Positions 1 through 17,215 of a stretch of DNA of 64,000 nucleotides are shown piece by piece. Position numbers and translations under genes: made by a program. Each line of letters starts with the position of its first letter. The stretch's first letter is position 1. The DNA is from Hygrocybe punicea (lineage: Eukaryota; Basidiomycota; Agaricomycetes; Agaricales; Hygrophoraceae): NCBI GenBank assembly GCA_963556145.1, contig OY744470.1:4340001-4404000 (forward strand), read 5' to 3'. The notes beneath the pieces were generated by a model. That model had not been told where the DNA came from and did not search any database. It worked only from the letters and a program-made list of their open reading frames with translations.

Positions 1-378
1 ACCCATCGCCGCAAAGACTTCGTCATCCAGGAACTGCACTCGGCTTACAGAAGGAACCATCACGAACTCCTTACCAACTCCTTCAGTCAAAAAATAGCGT
101 AAGTAACGTGAATTCCCGCAGATATACCAGGAATGCTCACCCCTGCGCCTCTTCCGTTCAGGTTTTGCGATGCAGAGAAGTATTGCCCCCAAGTCGACTC
201 GGTGCGCTACTGGGATCGAAGCACCCGCGCCGCTGACATGAAGCAGGTCGTCCTCGACACGGTCGTCGTCGTCGTCGCAGCGGTTCATGCAGCCCATCGC
301 TTCCCGTTGCAGGAGAACGACCTTCTGAAGACGGAGCCTCTCCCGCCCAGCACGGAGAGGCCCTCCGTTTCCCCCTGA
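1..378 (+). CDS. 3' end of an unidentified gene (two exons seen)
   Basis: The reading frame is open from base 1 to 98. It is joined across a GTAAGT...CAG intron (99-161) to a second exon at 162-378 that ends in TGA. The visible 104 residues continue in one frame over the splice (98 + 217 nt = 105 codons). The peptide includes NSFSQKIAFCDAEKYCPQ and RYWDRSTRAADMKQ, then a valine-rich hydrophobic stretch and a polar tail. The start lies outside the window. I do not recognise the family; the splice-consistent frame is the main reason to call it real. It converges on the MAP kinase gene. Confidence 0.6.
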
Positions 379-999
379 AGGATGGCAGCATGAGCAGTGC
401 GAAGACCGCTTGTTCTTGCTACGATCACCCTAAGAAGAACAACAATTATATGAGCGAAAGTCAGTTACAATTGTGGTTGGATCATTACGGGTTTGTGACG
501 GTACTGGCGATCGCGCTCATATGTGCGGATAGCTTTGGAGGCGTGGAAATCGTTGGCCGAAGTCATTGAAAGTGTATGGTAGTTGTCAGACGGTGCGTTA
601 ACCAGAAGGTTGGATTCTAAGAGTATAACATCTAGCCTTATAACTGCCTGAGGTAGGAAAGGGAGTCATGGTTGCACTGCAAAGTTGACTCCGATTGATA
701 AACTTGAGTCATGGAAAAATGGATTCCGTTCCGAAAGAGATGTGATGGCAACCAGATCACCGTGGACTCCTCACGTGTTTCTGAGTGCTATCTGGTATGG
801 TGGAAAGAAAAGAAGCTCTCATCAGCATTGATGGACTGGAACGTCTGCTGCTTCTCAAGCTTGACAGCTCTCTTGAGATGGACAATAAACTGCGCCAACT
901 TGAAAATAACAACTAACAAGGTCAAATACCGATACATATTGTCCTACTAGTGACTACTGCTAGAAATCCGAAGGAGATCGTTGATCCGAAATTGGTTCA
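379..999. other. intergenic, convergent gene ends
   Basis: Spacer between the stop of the plus-strand gene and the stop of the MAP kinase on the other strand. Only short incidental reading frames occur and nothing was recognised. Confidence 0.5.
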
Positions 1000-2857
<1,858 letters not shown>

Positions 2858-3317
2858 AGCTTCGGTTGTAATAACGCTGGAGGTTGAGAAGAGCGAAGAG
2901 CGAAGAGCGGTGAGGTATACCTGGTAGTTGATATCTGACAAGGATTAGATCGATTGTGCCACGGGATACAAATACAACCACCTAAGCTATATATGTTGTG
3001 TGGGGGGCTATGTAAGTTAAATAACACTTGCAAGACTGTCCAAGTGATAAAAGATCATGATATTATGCGACAGCTATCAAATGCTATGTTAAATATCAGA
3101 AAATCGTCCAATGGCTACTGGAGACTGTGATCCCCAGTGAGCGTGAGTCGTAGCATGTCGTGAGCGTTATTGTCGTAGAAGTCGTAATTAGAAATATGGG
3201 TCACACGAACAGAGTTCGGTTTAAGATCGGATTAGATGATTTAGATGATTGAGCGGCCTAGCTTCCCTGCAGGCTTGAGAAGAAGACGAAAGTCCAACGA
3301 TTGCTTCGCACGGATCG
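2858..3317. other. intergenic; MAP kinase upstream region
   Basis: 460 bp between the MAP kinase start and the stop of the next minus-strand gene. It should hold the kinase promoter and the terminator of the TMEM184-like gene. No convincing TATA box or other motif was seen. Confidence 0.45.
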
Positions 3318-6300
3318 TCAGTTTTCCCATTCTGAGTATCCAGATGGGGTTTCAGCAAGTGGTTGCGGCATGATCGGAACTCTTGGCTCATGGGAATATC
3401 GGCGGGAAGACCGGCTTTTGGTTTCCCGAAATTCTTGATACCGTGAATGACCAACGTGAGGCGCGAGCATCCGAGTTGATGGGTGGCTACTGTGGGCGTT
3501 AATGACGGTGTACGGTGATTGACGGCTTATGCGGTGTTGTGAGTTCGAGAGAACTGGGACGGAATGCTGGGGGGTACTGTCCAAGAGCGCAGTCATCCGA
3601 CGGTGGGTACGGCTTATGGGTTGGCGAGGGTGCACGTTCTTGGGGATGGCAGGGAAGCTAGATAACGCATGCACAGGGACAGGTAACGAGTGTTCTCTGT
3701 GTCGCCTCGAAGGCACATTATGAATGCGATTGGCACTGCGGTGGGGTTGTAATAATTCCGGAGAGTTAGTTTCCACAGAAGGACATGGCACCGACATTTG
3801 ACCAGGACTGGAAGGTTCCATGGAACGGTTAGCGACCGTACTCGGACCCACAAGATAGGGATCATCAAGTGGAGCAGGAGAGATTTCGACACCTTCTGCT
3901 GGACTTCTCGTAAGTCGGCGTCCGGAGTTGAACGTAGGTGTCAAATTGGGAGGAGGGGGAAGAGGAGTAAGTGCACGATGTTGCGCTAATTCCCGGCGAT
4001 GGGATGGTCGCCGAGGCGGCAGTTCTTCGGGAATGTGATGCCGGTTGACTTTAGGAGGGACTGGGGGAGGGATCTCTTGCAACGTATCAATAACCTGGTT
4101 AAACGTCACCGCAGCTGCTTCAGCAGGAGGGTATTTATCACGATCGGATTGCACATCTCCAACTTCGGATTCATGATATTGACTCTGCGCAACTAGTGCA
4201 GGCTTCGCAACTAGAGGTTGCAAGATGACCAGGTCATTGAGAGAGGTGGAAGCGCAGCCAGGGCTTCTAGATCCTGCCTCGTCGAGACTGTTATGATCAG
4301 TAACACTCCTTGCGAAGACGTCGTCTATACGAGAGAAGATAGGGGACAGGGGAAGTCGTCCGGAAAGTTTGGTCATATGAGGGCCATCCTGATCCTGATT
4401 GACGGTTGGATGCACCACAGTGATAGGCATTGGCGACAAAATACTGTTATCGGCCCATGGATCTTCACACAATTCCCGGAGCCGTTCCCGCTGTTGAATA
4501 TGTTGGGAATGATTTGACTCCCTCTGGTTGTGATACATACGAATGGCTGAAGGAGGTGGGGGCTCATCATATTCGTGCCCTGATAACAAAGATCTGCGAT
4601 CGATTTCTCGGGAATGATGTTGGGAGTGACATTTGTGTTTTGAAGGCGTGGAAGTCAATCTCGAACATTCGTGATCATTGCCAGTTTGAGAGATACGGTT
4701 GTAGACGTTGCGCCACCAAGAAGATGGTGGCCTGTCGACTGGAGTTGGTTCCACAATGCGGTGGGCTTCTGTACGGTCCAAATCAATTATATCTTCATCA
4801 AGTCAACAAGATGGGATATAGAAAATTGAACCAGACAACGAACCTGACCCAAGTCCCCTTCTATACAGCTCTTTCGCAATTTGTTCCACAAAACCATCAC
4901 TTTTCTCCCGCCTTGCAAAACCTAGCCCGTATGCATAGTCGTCACCAATGCCTAACCATTGCCGCTCACCCCCAACGTCTACATCTACGTTTTGCTCCAC
5001 TTCCACCCTTAGAGGTTGCCTTGTATTGGTATTCGTCTTCTGGTTAGCCTCCCGCTTCCTGATGTGACTGTCTGCCTCATGTGGGAGCGAGGGCCGTCCT
5101 TTTCCAAAGGCCTCCTCTAAATGTGCTACACGTCTGGCACCTATATCAGGCCGAGGTTCGTGACCACGTGCCCGATCGAAAAGATAGATGGTACCCGCCC
5201 ATATCTCTCGGAATGTCTCCCGGAAGTCCATGGCATGACTCAGTGAGCGCAGACGTGGCGTTCGTGTCGGAGGGGTGAATATAGAAGCAGGGGGCCGATA
5301 AGGCTTATAGGAAAAGGCCTTAATGTGGAGGAACGCAAAGAGGCTAAAAGACGTTTAGGTTCATTGGGACTATAGAACGGAAAGCAAGTGACGAACGTCA
5401 TCTCGAAGGTTTCAAGAATGGCACCATATCCGATATTTATGTCATCAGCAGTCATATATGGAGTCTGTTGTTCAAGGGATGAGAGAAAGACCGATGCTGT
5501 TGTTGGTTTACCTACATCTTTGACTACTCTGAACGCGCTGAGCAGTCCCAGGAGCGTCGCCTGCCAGAAGGTGAGAAACACTGTTACATCGAGACGGGAC
5601 ATAAGTGGGACCGATCAACGGGGAGAAAAAACCAGATGCAGACCGACGGCTTTGACAGCAAACAACTTGAGCAGGGGTTTGTGATGTGCGAGGTGTGTTG
5701 AAATGGGCATGTAAACCTGAACCAAACAGTACATGGCAATGGAGACCGAGATGGAAACTATAATGGTGATCTAAGGGAAGGGTCAGAGAGGAATTGGAGT
5801 CTCTAGTTAGAGGTAAAACATGCGTAGGGATGGGCCCATCGAAGAGACCACGAATCTTCGCAATAAAGCCCGACATAATCTAATATGACCGCCGCCAGAG
5901 TTGTTCTATGAAGAGCAGTCAAAGAATAACAGTAATTCAAGGGACTGAAATAACCTACAATGGTCTGACAACACAGTATTGAAGCACTCCCCACTTCATA
6001 AGCTGAAGGAAGTATAAGCCATCCTGATTATACACATTTAGCATTTAGGCAGACGATTTTGAGATGGGGTTTAGAGAATTGATTCACCTCAGGTTTCCAC
6101 TTGACAATGCACAAGGGAAACATCCACTTCCTTTCTGCTTCGCCCTTCCTGAGAGCCTCTCGGTCGGCTTGACGTGACAATCCGACCTTGAGGAAGATGG
6201 CCCTTTGCTCGTCCGGATCCGGGGACAGGTAATTGAGCATGAGGTAGAAGAAGGCGGTCAGGACGGTTGATTCGTATCCGTCACGCAGTAGCAGGAGAGG

Positions 6301-6838
6301 CGTGTGGTGATTCTGAATACTCTGGTTACAAAGACAAATGAAGGCAGCGTATGACCTACCCAGAAAAGGAAAGATGCAAAACTGATCATTGCGTAGATCG
6401 GAACCATGAATAACAGTCGGACGATATCTGAGTAAACGAAATGTTAACAGATCTACTTGTGTATGGACACATCAACTCACATCGCTGCTCTCGTTTCTGT
6501 GAACAAGCGTTATTGACGAATCACAGAGGAAGGGAGTGAACACACATTCGTGTACCACTGCAAGTGTCGATCGACCAACCAAAAGGACGTGATAGTTGCA
6601 ATCACCGTAAAAAAACCAGTGATTATCCAACCAACCTGAGGCAGAAGGTAAGACGTGATGCAGACATATGAAACATGTGCATCATACATGATGAGCTACA
6701 TCAAATACAGAATTCTTGTCAATTTATGTGGATACAATGTACGAAGAAATGACCTTGAAAAACAACAGTGCCATGTTGGAACAAGGGTGGGCCACCATCT
6801 TCCGGTGCCTTTTTGGCAAAGCATCTCGTACTTGACAT
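3318..6838 (-). CDS. TMEM184/DUF300 seven-helix membrane protein
   Basis: Member of the TMEM184 / organic-solute-transporter-alpha (DUF300) family, polytopic proteins of the endomembrane and plasma membrane; the substrate in fungi is unknown. Twelve exons (6743-6838, 6546-6635, 6481-6496, 6360-6427, 6088-6312, 5959-6023, 5824-5905, 5644-5770, 5516-5580, 5397-5464, 4844-5343, 3318-4792) give 2,877 nt and 958 aa in frame. The N-terminus has the family RCFAKKAPEDGGPPLFQ. Helices include VGWIITGFFTVIATITSFWL, IVRLLFMVPIYAMISFASFL, TLAAVILDYVGLYCEDSW and TIIVSISVSIAMYCLVQVYM, followed by the family signatures ETFEMTLFAFLHIKAFSYKP and HAMDFRETFREIWAG. About the last 500 residues are Pro/Ser/Arg-rich and look disordered. 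The intron at 5771-5823 appears to use a GC donor. The start is the ATG that yields the conserved N-terminus. Confidence 0.9.
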
Positions 6839-7025
6839 GATGCAATAGATAGTAAGTATCGTGAATGTGTTCGTAAGGATCGTAAACAGTCCCGAGATTG
6901 GCAGACCTAGCAATTGGAGCGTACGAGATATTCACTCATAAAAAGAATGTAAAGAATACTGCCAGTGGAGACTCGAGAGTCCGAGCAAGGGACTCGAAGT
7001 TGATCACGTGGCTGTCTGGCTCACC
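6839..7025. promoter_or_regulatory. short divergent promoter region
   Basis: Only 187 bp separate the start codons of the TMEM184-like gene (-) and the MYND gene (+), so both 5' untranslated regions and promoters must fit here. No clear TATA box was found. Co-regulation is inferred from the spacing alone. Confidence 0.55.
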
Positions 7026-9090
7026 ATGCAGAATCCGCAGGTTCAGGTGAGTGTTTTATTGTTTTTCTCAAGCTGCTAGTGAATTTTGATTGTTCTCAAT
7101 GCAAAGCACTTCATAAATGATGTCGAACTTAATAGAAATGCATCGGCTATCTTGGATCTTAAACCGTTCATCGAGCAGTACCCACCTATACCCGATTTCC
7201 AACGCATACTCTCCTGGCTTTATACCCAACTCAACCCAGCAAGTGTCCAAAGTGTTAACGTTTTCCGCACGAAGCTATGGATGTTTTCACTAAATTCCTT
7301 AGTCTCAGTCAAGGTACACCTTGGGAGGAACCTGTTTGCGAATATTGCCTTAGACTTGGAGAAAAATTGGCTTAATATCTGGACCTGCATGAATCTTCTC
7401 CTTAGCAAAGGGCCAAACGATGCAAGTCGAATTCTGACAAGACGGCACCGCGTGGGTCGCTTAACCTTAAGTGTCTTCATGCTTTTCGGCTCTCATACTC
7501 GTTTGCGTCATATCGCGGGCACGACTCCAGGCGTTGTAGCAATGCTGGCGAAGATGTCATACCTGGATGCAACAACCGGTTCCCAGGTTACAGATGGCAC
7601 ATACGATGCTGTGACAGCTCTGAATACGTATCTTCCTGTCATGAGTCAACAATCTCAACTGAAATGGGACTTGGAAATAATTGTTCCAATGGGGGGATGT
7701 GTCAAAGAGGTGGCTCGCATCGCTCTCGAGCGACTCTCCTTCCCTATTTCGCTTACATGCCACCTCTTTCACCTCGCCAATGGAATAAGCCACATCAGCC
7801 AGCTCTCCTTCTGCCCGCCTATTTGCAACGCTTTTATTGCACAACACTCTATCCGAACGCTCGTTGATACCTTGGAATCCCTTAGGGTTTATCCCATGAC
7901 CGATGAATCGAAGGAATGCGCGACATATTGCATAACATCTGTATGCGTTTTACTTCGCAGACACATATTCGCCACTGACGGCGTAACGGGAATAATCGAA
8001 GCACTCCATGCTAATCTACCTACTGTGCTTCTGCGATGCGCCGATATACTGGCAACGGATGATCCGGCATACTTCTCCCTCATATGCGAAGACCTGCCCA
8101 AATTCCTCATCTACCCATCCGTCCGCCGTGCAGCGAAGAAATGCCTTAAAAATATTGATTCAAATACCCTTATCTCCGAATCCCAGTCTCCAAGGTCGAG
8201 GAGGGTATCAGAAGCGTACTTGTCATTTGAAGCATCTGCGGAGGAAATCGGTATCATCAAGGCAGTTGCAATCGGCACTGGTACGGAGGTCTGCTCCAAC
8301 GAAAAGGCATGTCCTATTTTCTCCTTCACTTGTTTCAGATCAGGACTCAAAATTCAAACACCCCGGATAGTGCCATAAAGTCGACGCAAGAAGTGCACTA
8401 TGGCTCTGCAAAAACTGCCGAACTGTCTATTACTGCTCTGCCACCTGCCAGCGAGAGCATTGGAAAGGCCAACATCGGTCGCAATGCAAGGAAGTTGTAG
8501 CATTACGCACAGGTAACATGTTTCGACTGTACCCTCGCCGTGAGATGTTGATTTCTTTATATGTAGCCGGCTCTTTCGACCCCATTTCCGAGAGGGACAT
8601 GTCTTTTGTATGTTCTTTGGCTCAAAATGATCTCTATGTGCGATCCCGCAGAATCCTGCATACCTGCCAAAAGCACAACATCAGCGTTCCAATCACCATT
8701 GAAATCAACTATGCAGAATATCCCTTCTTGATCACAATAGGCTCGGCTTCTTCGTTACTTCCTCCACAGTATGATACGGATGAGGCAACTCGCAATGAGT
8801 GGGATAGGACCGTCAAAATAGGAGAATGTATTTCTGGAACCTTCGTCGTACGCCTCCTTTATCCTACAGGGCGGGCTACGCGAACGAAGGTGTCGAAACT
8901 CGTCCTTTCCGAAATCCCGGAGATGGATGGAGGGTCTCTCGATCCCCCACTACTTCGAAATTACATATTACGGGTGATCAAGGAGGATGGATCATTTATC
9001 CCAATTGCATGGCGAACGCTGGACTCAGCCGAACCTGGTAGTTCTGACCCAACAAATACCGATGAAGAGCCCACTTTGCGTCCGGAATAA
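7026..9090 (+). CDS. MYND zinc-finger protein with helical N-terminal region
   Basis: Exons 7026-7046, 7107-8306 and 8371-9090 give 1,941 nt and 646 aa. The first exon codes only MQNPQVQ. Residues 8-400 are leucine-rich and probably an alpha-helical repeat (armadillo/HEAT-like) domain, which is an inference from composition. The MYND finger is at about 403-447: a first pair CSNEKC, then LCKNCRTVYYCSATCQREHW and a final H/C pair in GQHRSQC. The first cysteine pair is created only by splicing 8306 to 8371, through an intron that starts with GC (AAG|GCATGT); using GT sites breaks the frame or the finger. The C-terminal 200 residues have no recognised domain. MYND fingers bind proline-rich peptides in partner proteins, so a scaffold or regulatory role is likely; partners are unknown. 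Confidence 0.85.
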
Positions 9091-9622
9091 AAGTTTTAAA
9101 AGTCTCATTCAAGTTAATTCATGCAGTAAATTGTGACACTTTGTCTGATGGTGAACTCAGGCTGGAAGCAGAGACATTGGAATGGAAGCAGAGACAGTGG
9201 AATGGAACATTGCATATCGCCGACAGGGCACTCAGTGATTTAGTTCAGACCAGTTTCACACCAAGTTGTGTAACAGTGGATATTTACCTACCATTGGAAA
9301 CGGCCTCACAGGTTTGAAACAAACTTATGTCAAGAGTCAAAAATGATCGGCAGTCATTCACGTGATCACAGTTCCTGACTACGATATTGCGAAGTGAGTA
9401 CTAGTTGCCAGTGGGAACCAGCCTGGAACTGAACACCTCGTAATTATTCATTGCTGTGCCTGAAATGCCACATTGTGGGGACAGCTGAATTGGGTGAGTC
9501 CTACCAAAACAATACTGAAACTACTATGATGCATCTAACGAGGTTTCGCCCATGGTATTACTTGGGCCGTCACCGAGGGATACAAATATGGCCGACCTTG
9601 GCCTACTGGGAGCTAGTTCGCC
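9091..9622. other. intergenic
   Basis: 532 bp between two plus-strand genes. It contains a short direct repeat (gaatggaagcagagaca near 9165-9190) and nothing else that I recognise. It should include the promoter of the secreted protein gene. Confidence 0.45.
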
Positions 9623-10499
9623 ATGTTTTCCGTAATATTTCTGCTCTCAGCGCTCCTCTCGATGACAACGGCAGACCAAGTACTACTTTCCGATGGCACA
9701 TCGATGCAATATGGCACTATCTCACCAGATTTGAAGTGGCAGTCTTCAGGTATTTATCTGAATACACAAATAGCTTGCCCTGGTTATAATTTCACCGCGG
9801 TTTGTAGGTATTCTCTATCAAGGCTGCGACTCCGTGTTTAACATCGCAAACTGTTACACGTTGTCTCTCGTGTCAGATCCACAGGAAGAACTAGATCCAG
9901 GATACCCCACACCCCGCCAACGAATCGAGTTCCGTAGCGCAAACCAGGCGAACGGTAAATGGTTCAAGTATACCTGGAAACACTATCTTGCCAATGGCGT
10001 CGGAACGACTAGCCACTTCTTTCACCTCATGCAGGTCTTCTCAACTGGTGATGGCGGTCCTATTGTTACCTTGGACGCGGTGTCTGGGAAGGCCGCTATA
10101 GTTGATTACGCCCGATCGTGTGCCGTTACTGGCTGCCCGTCTATTCCTATTGAAGCCTTGGAAGGTCGTGTTACCCATCACACAATGTTTGTGAGATACG
10201 GTCCAAGTGGAAGTTTAAACTATGTGGTGTCCGATGCAAGCTCTGGAGCAACTCTTCTCTCTTATAATGTTACTGGAGCCATGGGAACCGGAGGATCATA
10301 GTAAGCACTCGCACCACTTTTCATACAGGTTGCCGACAACGTGCGCGGTTCATTGCAGCGCCAAGTTTGGCACGTACCGAGCAGCAATTCCCGGGATGAC
10401 GGCCTCCAGGTATGCGACATCTTCATTTTCAAATACAAATAATAGAATGCTGTCTGCAGTGCTGTCTGTGGAGACTTCGCCATCCAGACTTTGAAGTAG
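9623..10499 (+). CDS. secreted beta-sandwich protein, possible polysaccharide lyase
   Basis: Four exons (9623-9749, 9808-10300, 10359-10409, 10460-10499) total 711 nt and 236 aa. The N-terminus MFSVIFLLSALLSMTTADQ is a good signal peptide, so the product is probably secreted. The mature part is compact, with few charged clusters and four or more cysteines. It carries TSHFFHLMQVF, GGPIVTLDA, GPSGSLNYVV and near the C-terminus YAKFGTYRA. The last resembles the K-FG-YR strand of jelly-roll lyases (PL7/PL20, such as glucuronan lyase), and the length fits. That assignment rests on pattern memory and is tentative. The signal sequence and splice-consistent frame are firm. Confidence 0.75.
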
Positions 10500-10828
10500 A
10501 CGTCTGCCGTTAGTTTTTATTTGCGTCAGGTTCTTCAGAGGCTGTGAGGGATCGGGCGAAGTGTTGGATTAATGTAGTTTACATACCCATGTTATGATAT
10601 TGTGCCGTCTAATTGTACTATCCTCTGGGATTGATACTAGGAGGCTTTGATGTCAGAACTAGAAAATCGAATCAACCACAATAATGGTCTGTCAATTACT
10701 CTGCAATAGATTTACTGTTGTGTGCAATAAAATACATGCGAAGAATATGTAACCATGCAAGAAGACTCCAATCAGAATTTTAAAAGAGTGGAACTTGAAA
10801 GCAAGAAAAAGGTTATGATAGCACCCCA
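10500..10828. other. intergenic, convergent gene ends
   Basis: 329-bp AT-rich spacer between the stops of the secreted protein gene (+) and the halogenase (-). It should hold both terminators; nothing else was recognised. Confidence 0.45.
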
Positions 10829-13402
<2,574 letters not shown>

Positions 13403-14791
13403 GATGGGGTATCGGGACAAGGACCAGGCAAAACATGCAGCCCGGGTATTTATTTATATATGCTGGACGAAAAAAGGAAAAAAAAAGGAATATTGGTATT
13501 GCCTGCAAAGGAAGTCAGTTTACCGTAAGAGGATTAGTCAGAGTGGAGTCGGACAACCGGATTGCGACATACGAAAATATAAAATATAAAAATGATTGCG
13601 CGACCTCGTGGCGGACACATGGCTTGTCGATCCGTAATTATTCGATTTGCAAATACATATTTAATTCGTTAACTCGTCCTTAAAAGCCTATTCAGAATGC
13701 CGTTATCATGGTGAGTTTGCACGCCTAATTGTCATCGATAGCCTGTATAATTACCGCAGTCAGCGCGTAAACTAGGTCGTTACCACGTTGTCGCAGACTT
13801 CACGTACAGAGCTGCCGTACACTACACGTGTCCCAACACGGAAAGAACCAGAAGAGCTTCCACGTAACTGACGAGACACCTCGAGACACAAGCTCTTTAG
13901 CCGCAGTCAATCCAGGCCCCGATCTTCGTTGTCTACCTGGATTTGGTCGCCAAGCATTCTGGCGGTAGATTAAATAAAACATACCCATGTCGGAAAACAG
14001 TCGTCAAGGTTGAACCATCTCGCAAACAGGAATGGGACAAACAACTACGCGCTGGAACAAGCTTACTCCGTTACGAGAGTTTCGTCATAGGGCGGCAGAA
14101 TCCCGTTGAATATGAACATTTGTATTTTGGTCACTGAAAGTGCACCGTGTCATAAGCCAAGGAGAAATAGGGTACATACTGGCAAGGCAACCCGGCGATG
14201 GGCACCGGGCATTGCTAAAGAGACATTGGGAGCGGGAACGTCGCTGAATCCTACTTATCCCCGAACATTGAGATTCAATGTTTCCGAGGACTCGGTGGGA
14301 GGCAGCTCCATTTACCCAAGCCGATGTAAATGAAATTGGATTCGATTTGCAAACAAAGCCTTCAAAGGAAGGATCCTAGCCAGGGTGACGAAATACCAGG
14401 AAGCCCGCGCTAAACGAGAGGGCCTCAGTTTCAGGGTATTTACACTAGAACATACCTCCGTTGTCGGAGAACCAGACAAGCTCGGAAAATGTTCAGTTGG
14501 TTAGGCAACGCCAAGCTGGGATCTTGAAGACTGATTATAGAACGTGCGTTTAAATCTTCGGATGAAATAAAATTGTTGCCCGAAGGCATCAGTTATTGAA
14601 CACCACCCAGTCTCATGAGAAAATCAATGCAGTGAACTGACTCGATCATCCCGGACTCTACTTGGCGCGTGATGACTGAAAAGCAACAATACTAATTGTT
14701 CTGTAGCCTACGGATTGCCCACTCTCATAATCCAACACGAGGGAGGCCGGAGGTTTTTGAAGTCGATTGAAAACGAGAAGGAAGCCGATCC
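13403..14791. other. intergenic, upstream of the halogenase
   Basis: Almost 1.4 kb with only short incidental frames. It holds the halogenase promoter on its left side and the RRP7 terminator on its right. No gene, tRNA or repeat was recognised. Confidence 0.4.
13451..13460 (-). promoter_or_regulatory. candidate TATA box of the halogenase
   Basis: Reads TATATAAATA on the minus strand, 49-58 bp upstream of the halogenase ATG. Position and sequence fit a core promoter; this is motif evidence only. Confidence 0.45.
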
Positions 14792-15807
14792 CTAGTAAGG
14801 TTTGAAATGTCTGGATTCCTTCAGTTTCTCCACCTTTGCCTTGTCCGCTTCCCAATTCTTCTTCAATTCTATGAGTTCTGTCAAGGACGGTGCATCAGCC
14901 TTCCGTCTATGGTTGAAACATGATAGTCACCCTTCCTCTGTTTCTCCGCCCTGTGGAAAGAATAGAACCCTTCCTTCTCCTTGGCCTCCTTTTTCTTTTT
15001 CCGATTTCTCTGGGTCTGCCCTTCTTTCTGGAATCTCTTGCTAGCAACGCGAACACCGCCACCCAGAGTCTGCCCGTATGCGCCACCCCGCGTAACAAGG
15101 GTAAACCCATCCTCGTCAACGATAGCCTCACCCTTGCGATACTTTGACTTTTGCTTGGTCTTGGCGAGTTCATAATCGTATAGCGCAATTGAGGAGTCTG
15201 CATACTCGCGGACGGCGTCCAGGGGAGGGCGTTGGGAGTCGTAAAGTGCCATATAGTGTGCGAGTCCCGATGGTTCCTCTGTGGACGTCGGCCACGGTCG
15301 AGGTTTACCAGCGGTTGATAGTACACGATCGACCGAAGATGAATCGAGGAAGACGATATGTGCCGTCCCGCCAGTTTTTCTTAAGGTTCGGAGTGGTCTG
15401 GTCGGGAGAGGAGTTACCTGCGGCGGCGGTGGTATTTTGTCGTCTTTCGAAAGCTTTCGTTTCTTCCGAGGATGTTCTCCCACCGTCTCACAGACTATTT
15501 CTTCTACTACAGCCTCTTTTTGTCCTTCGCCTTCGCTGTCGCTATCGCTCAATCCATTATCCTGTTCACTGAAGCGATAGTCGAAAAAAACATTCTCTAC
15601 TATTCCGCAATGTTTAAAGAACAAGATGAGTTCTCTCTCTGTGGCATCTGGGGGTATGTTGACCAGGAAAAGTGTTCGGCCCTCTGGAAGAGCCTTGTAA
15701 TTTTGTTTTTTGGAGCCAACGTGACGACGAGCGTAAAAAATATGTGTCGACGAAGAGTATGAGGCAGGAATCACAGTAAAACCCGCAACAGAACGAGGGA
15801 GGGACAT
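14792..15807 (-). CDS. RRP7: ribosomal RNA-processing protein 7
   Basis: RRP7-family protein, a nucleolar factor of the small-subunit processome needed for 18S rRNA maturation. Two exons (14931-15807, 14792-14877) and a 53-bp intron give 963 nt and 320 aa. An RRM-like segment starts around residue 35 (RTLFLVNIPPDATERELILF). An acidic insert with a basic KKRKLSK patch follows. The conserved block VDEDGFTLVTRGGAYGQT and the lysine-rich tail ending ESRHFKPY are the family hallmarks. The start is the ATG giving MSLPRSVAGF; a longer frame upstream begins with a non-ATG codon and is not needed. Exon 2 is recognisable by its match to the family C-terminus. Confidence 0.9.
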
Positions 15808-17215
15808 ATCGAGTTGAGGCTTGAAGCTTGAAGCTTGAAGCTCTTCGGGTGATATTTGGATCCAAGGCTGATGCCAAACAAACAACCATTGGTGTTACAA
15901 CTTTAGAACGACCAAGGTGCGTAACTAACTGTCTGCAGGAACCTGGGCGGCTGTGTTTTTCTACGCCAACCTGTTTTCCATGGTCGACCTACTAATGACG
16001 TCTCGTCGTTATTTTATCAGTAATAAAATGAACGTCGTCAATGAAGCATCCAATGAGGGCGAAATCTGGAACGACCTCAGCGAGATGACGGTCTTTCACT
16101 ATGCCCTCAAGATTGCGTCTGCTAATCGCAAAGGCTACAACGAAGGCAGATCACTGATTGGTGGCAAATCACAGATACGGAGGCCCCTGATATCTCCCCA
16201 ATTCTTTTTGATATAGGAGGGACACGAACACCTCACGGGACGCATCCCATCTCTTGCGACCGCCTGGAGTCGAACGCAAATCTTTTGGCCAGCTAGAACA
16301 CGAATTTTGGCAACAGAGGAATCGTCGCCATCATAGCAAGCATCCCGACATGTGGAAAGTAGTACTCGATGAACCTTATAAATGTCATCGTGGTCTCGCG
16401 ACGGGGACAAGTTCTTCATCAATTGCTAGGCGATACATGACTAACTTCCCTAGGCACTCGCATACTAGGCAATTCCTCCATGTTGGGTTCATAGCGCTAT
16501 CACCGAGCGGGGGTTTCTGTGACGGGAGGACTTGACTGGGGACGTCTACTACTGTCCTATGTCGTGGGGACTCGGATCTATTCGAGTCACTTCCTACAGT
16601 GACATTCCGGACATTCCTTTGTCCGTGCCGGCCTTAACATCAAAAATATCGACGCAGCATACCAACTAAACACGGCCGCCAAAATCTCTTCTGGATAAGT
16701 ACGAAGGATACAGAAATTCCTGCTGTTTCCAGCCAACCTTGGGACATCTTCGGGAAAAAAATACAGGCAAGGCGTGGCCCGTGGTTGGTGGCCTCAGAAC
16801 ATACCCGATATACAACAACGGGTCAGTAATCTGTACGCTCTTGGACGGGCGGCAAGGGGATGATGATGAGACAAGAAGCAGACCCCACGCAAAGAGGATC
16901 CAACGACTACTCGCGAGCCACCGATCGAAGTGCGGCGTAAATCCAACTGAGTTCTCATAAGCTGTGCCCAGATCTGTTTACACCCTCATGTTCGTTTTCT
17001 TTGCCCAACATCAATAACCAACGTTATAATTACCAAGAGCAAAGGACATACTTCTGTAAATTCAATCCTACATAATCCTACATAGTTGACATATTTCACT
17101 TTGACTGGGCGATACGTTGACCTCAAACTACGGGGACAGTATAAAGCTGGACAGAATTGCAAGTCAAGCCTGGAGGGCCGGCGCCAGGCTTGGGTTCATA
17201 CCAGATCTGCTCAGC
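15808..17215. other. intergenic or decayed sequence
   Basis: About 1.4 kb holding several frames of 60-95 codons on both strands, none with a recognisable motif, signal peptide or splice-consistent partner. It may hold a decayed gene (frames near 16,135-16,535 and 16,739-16,960), but I cannot support one. Confidence 0.35.

Noticed and set aside
15953..16960. A gene in the RRP7 upstream region
   Set aside because: Several 60-95-codon frames on both strands, but no shared frame across plausible introns and no motif.
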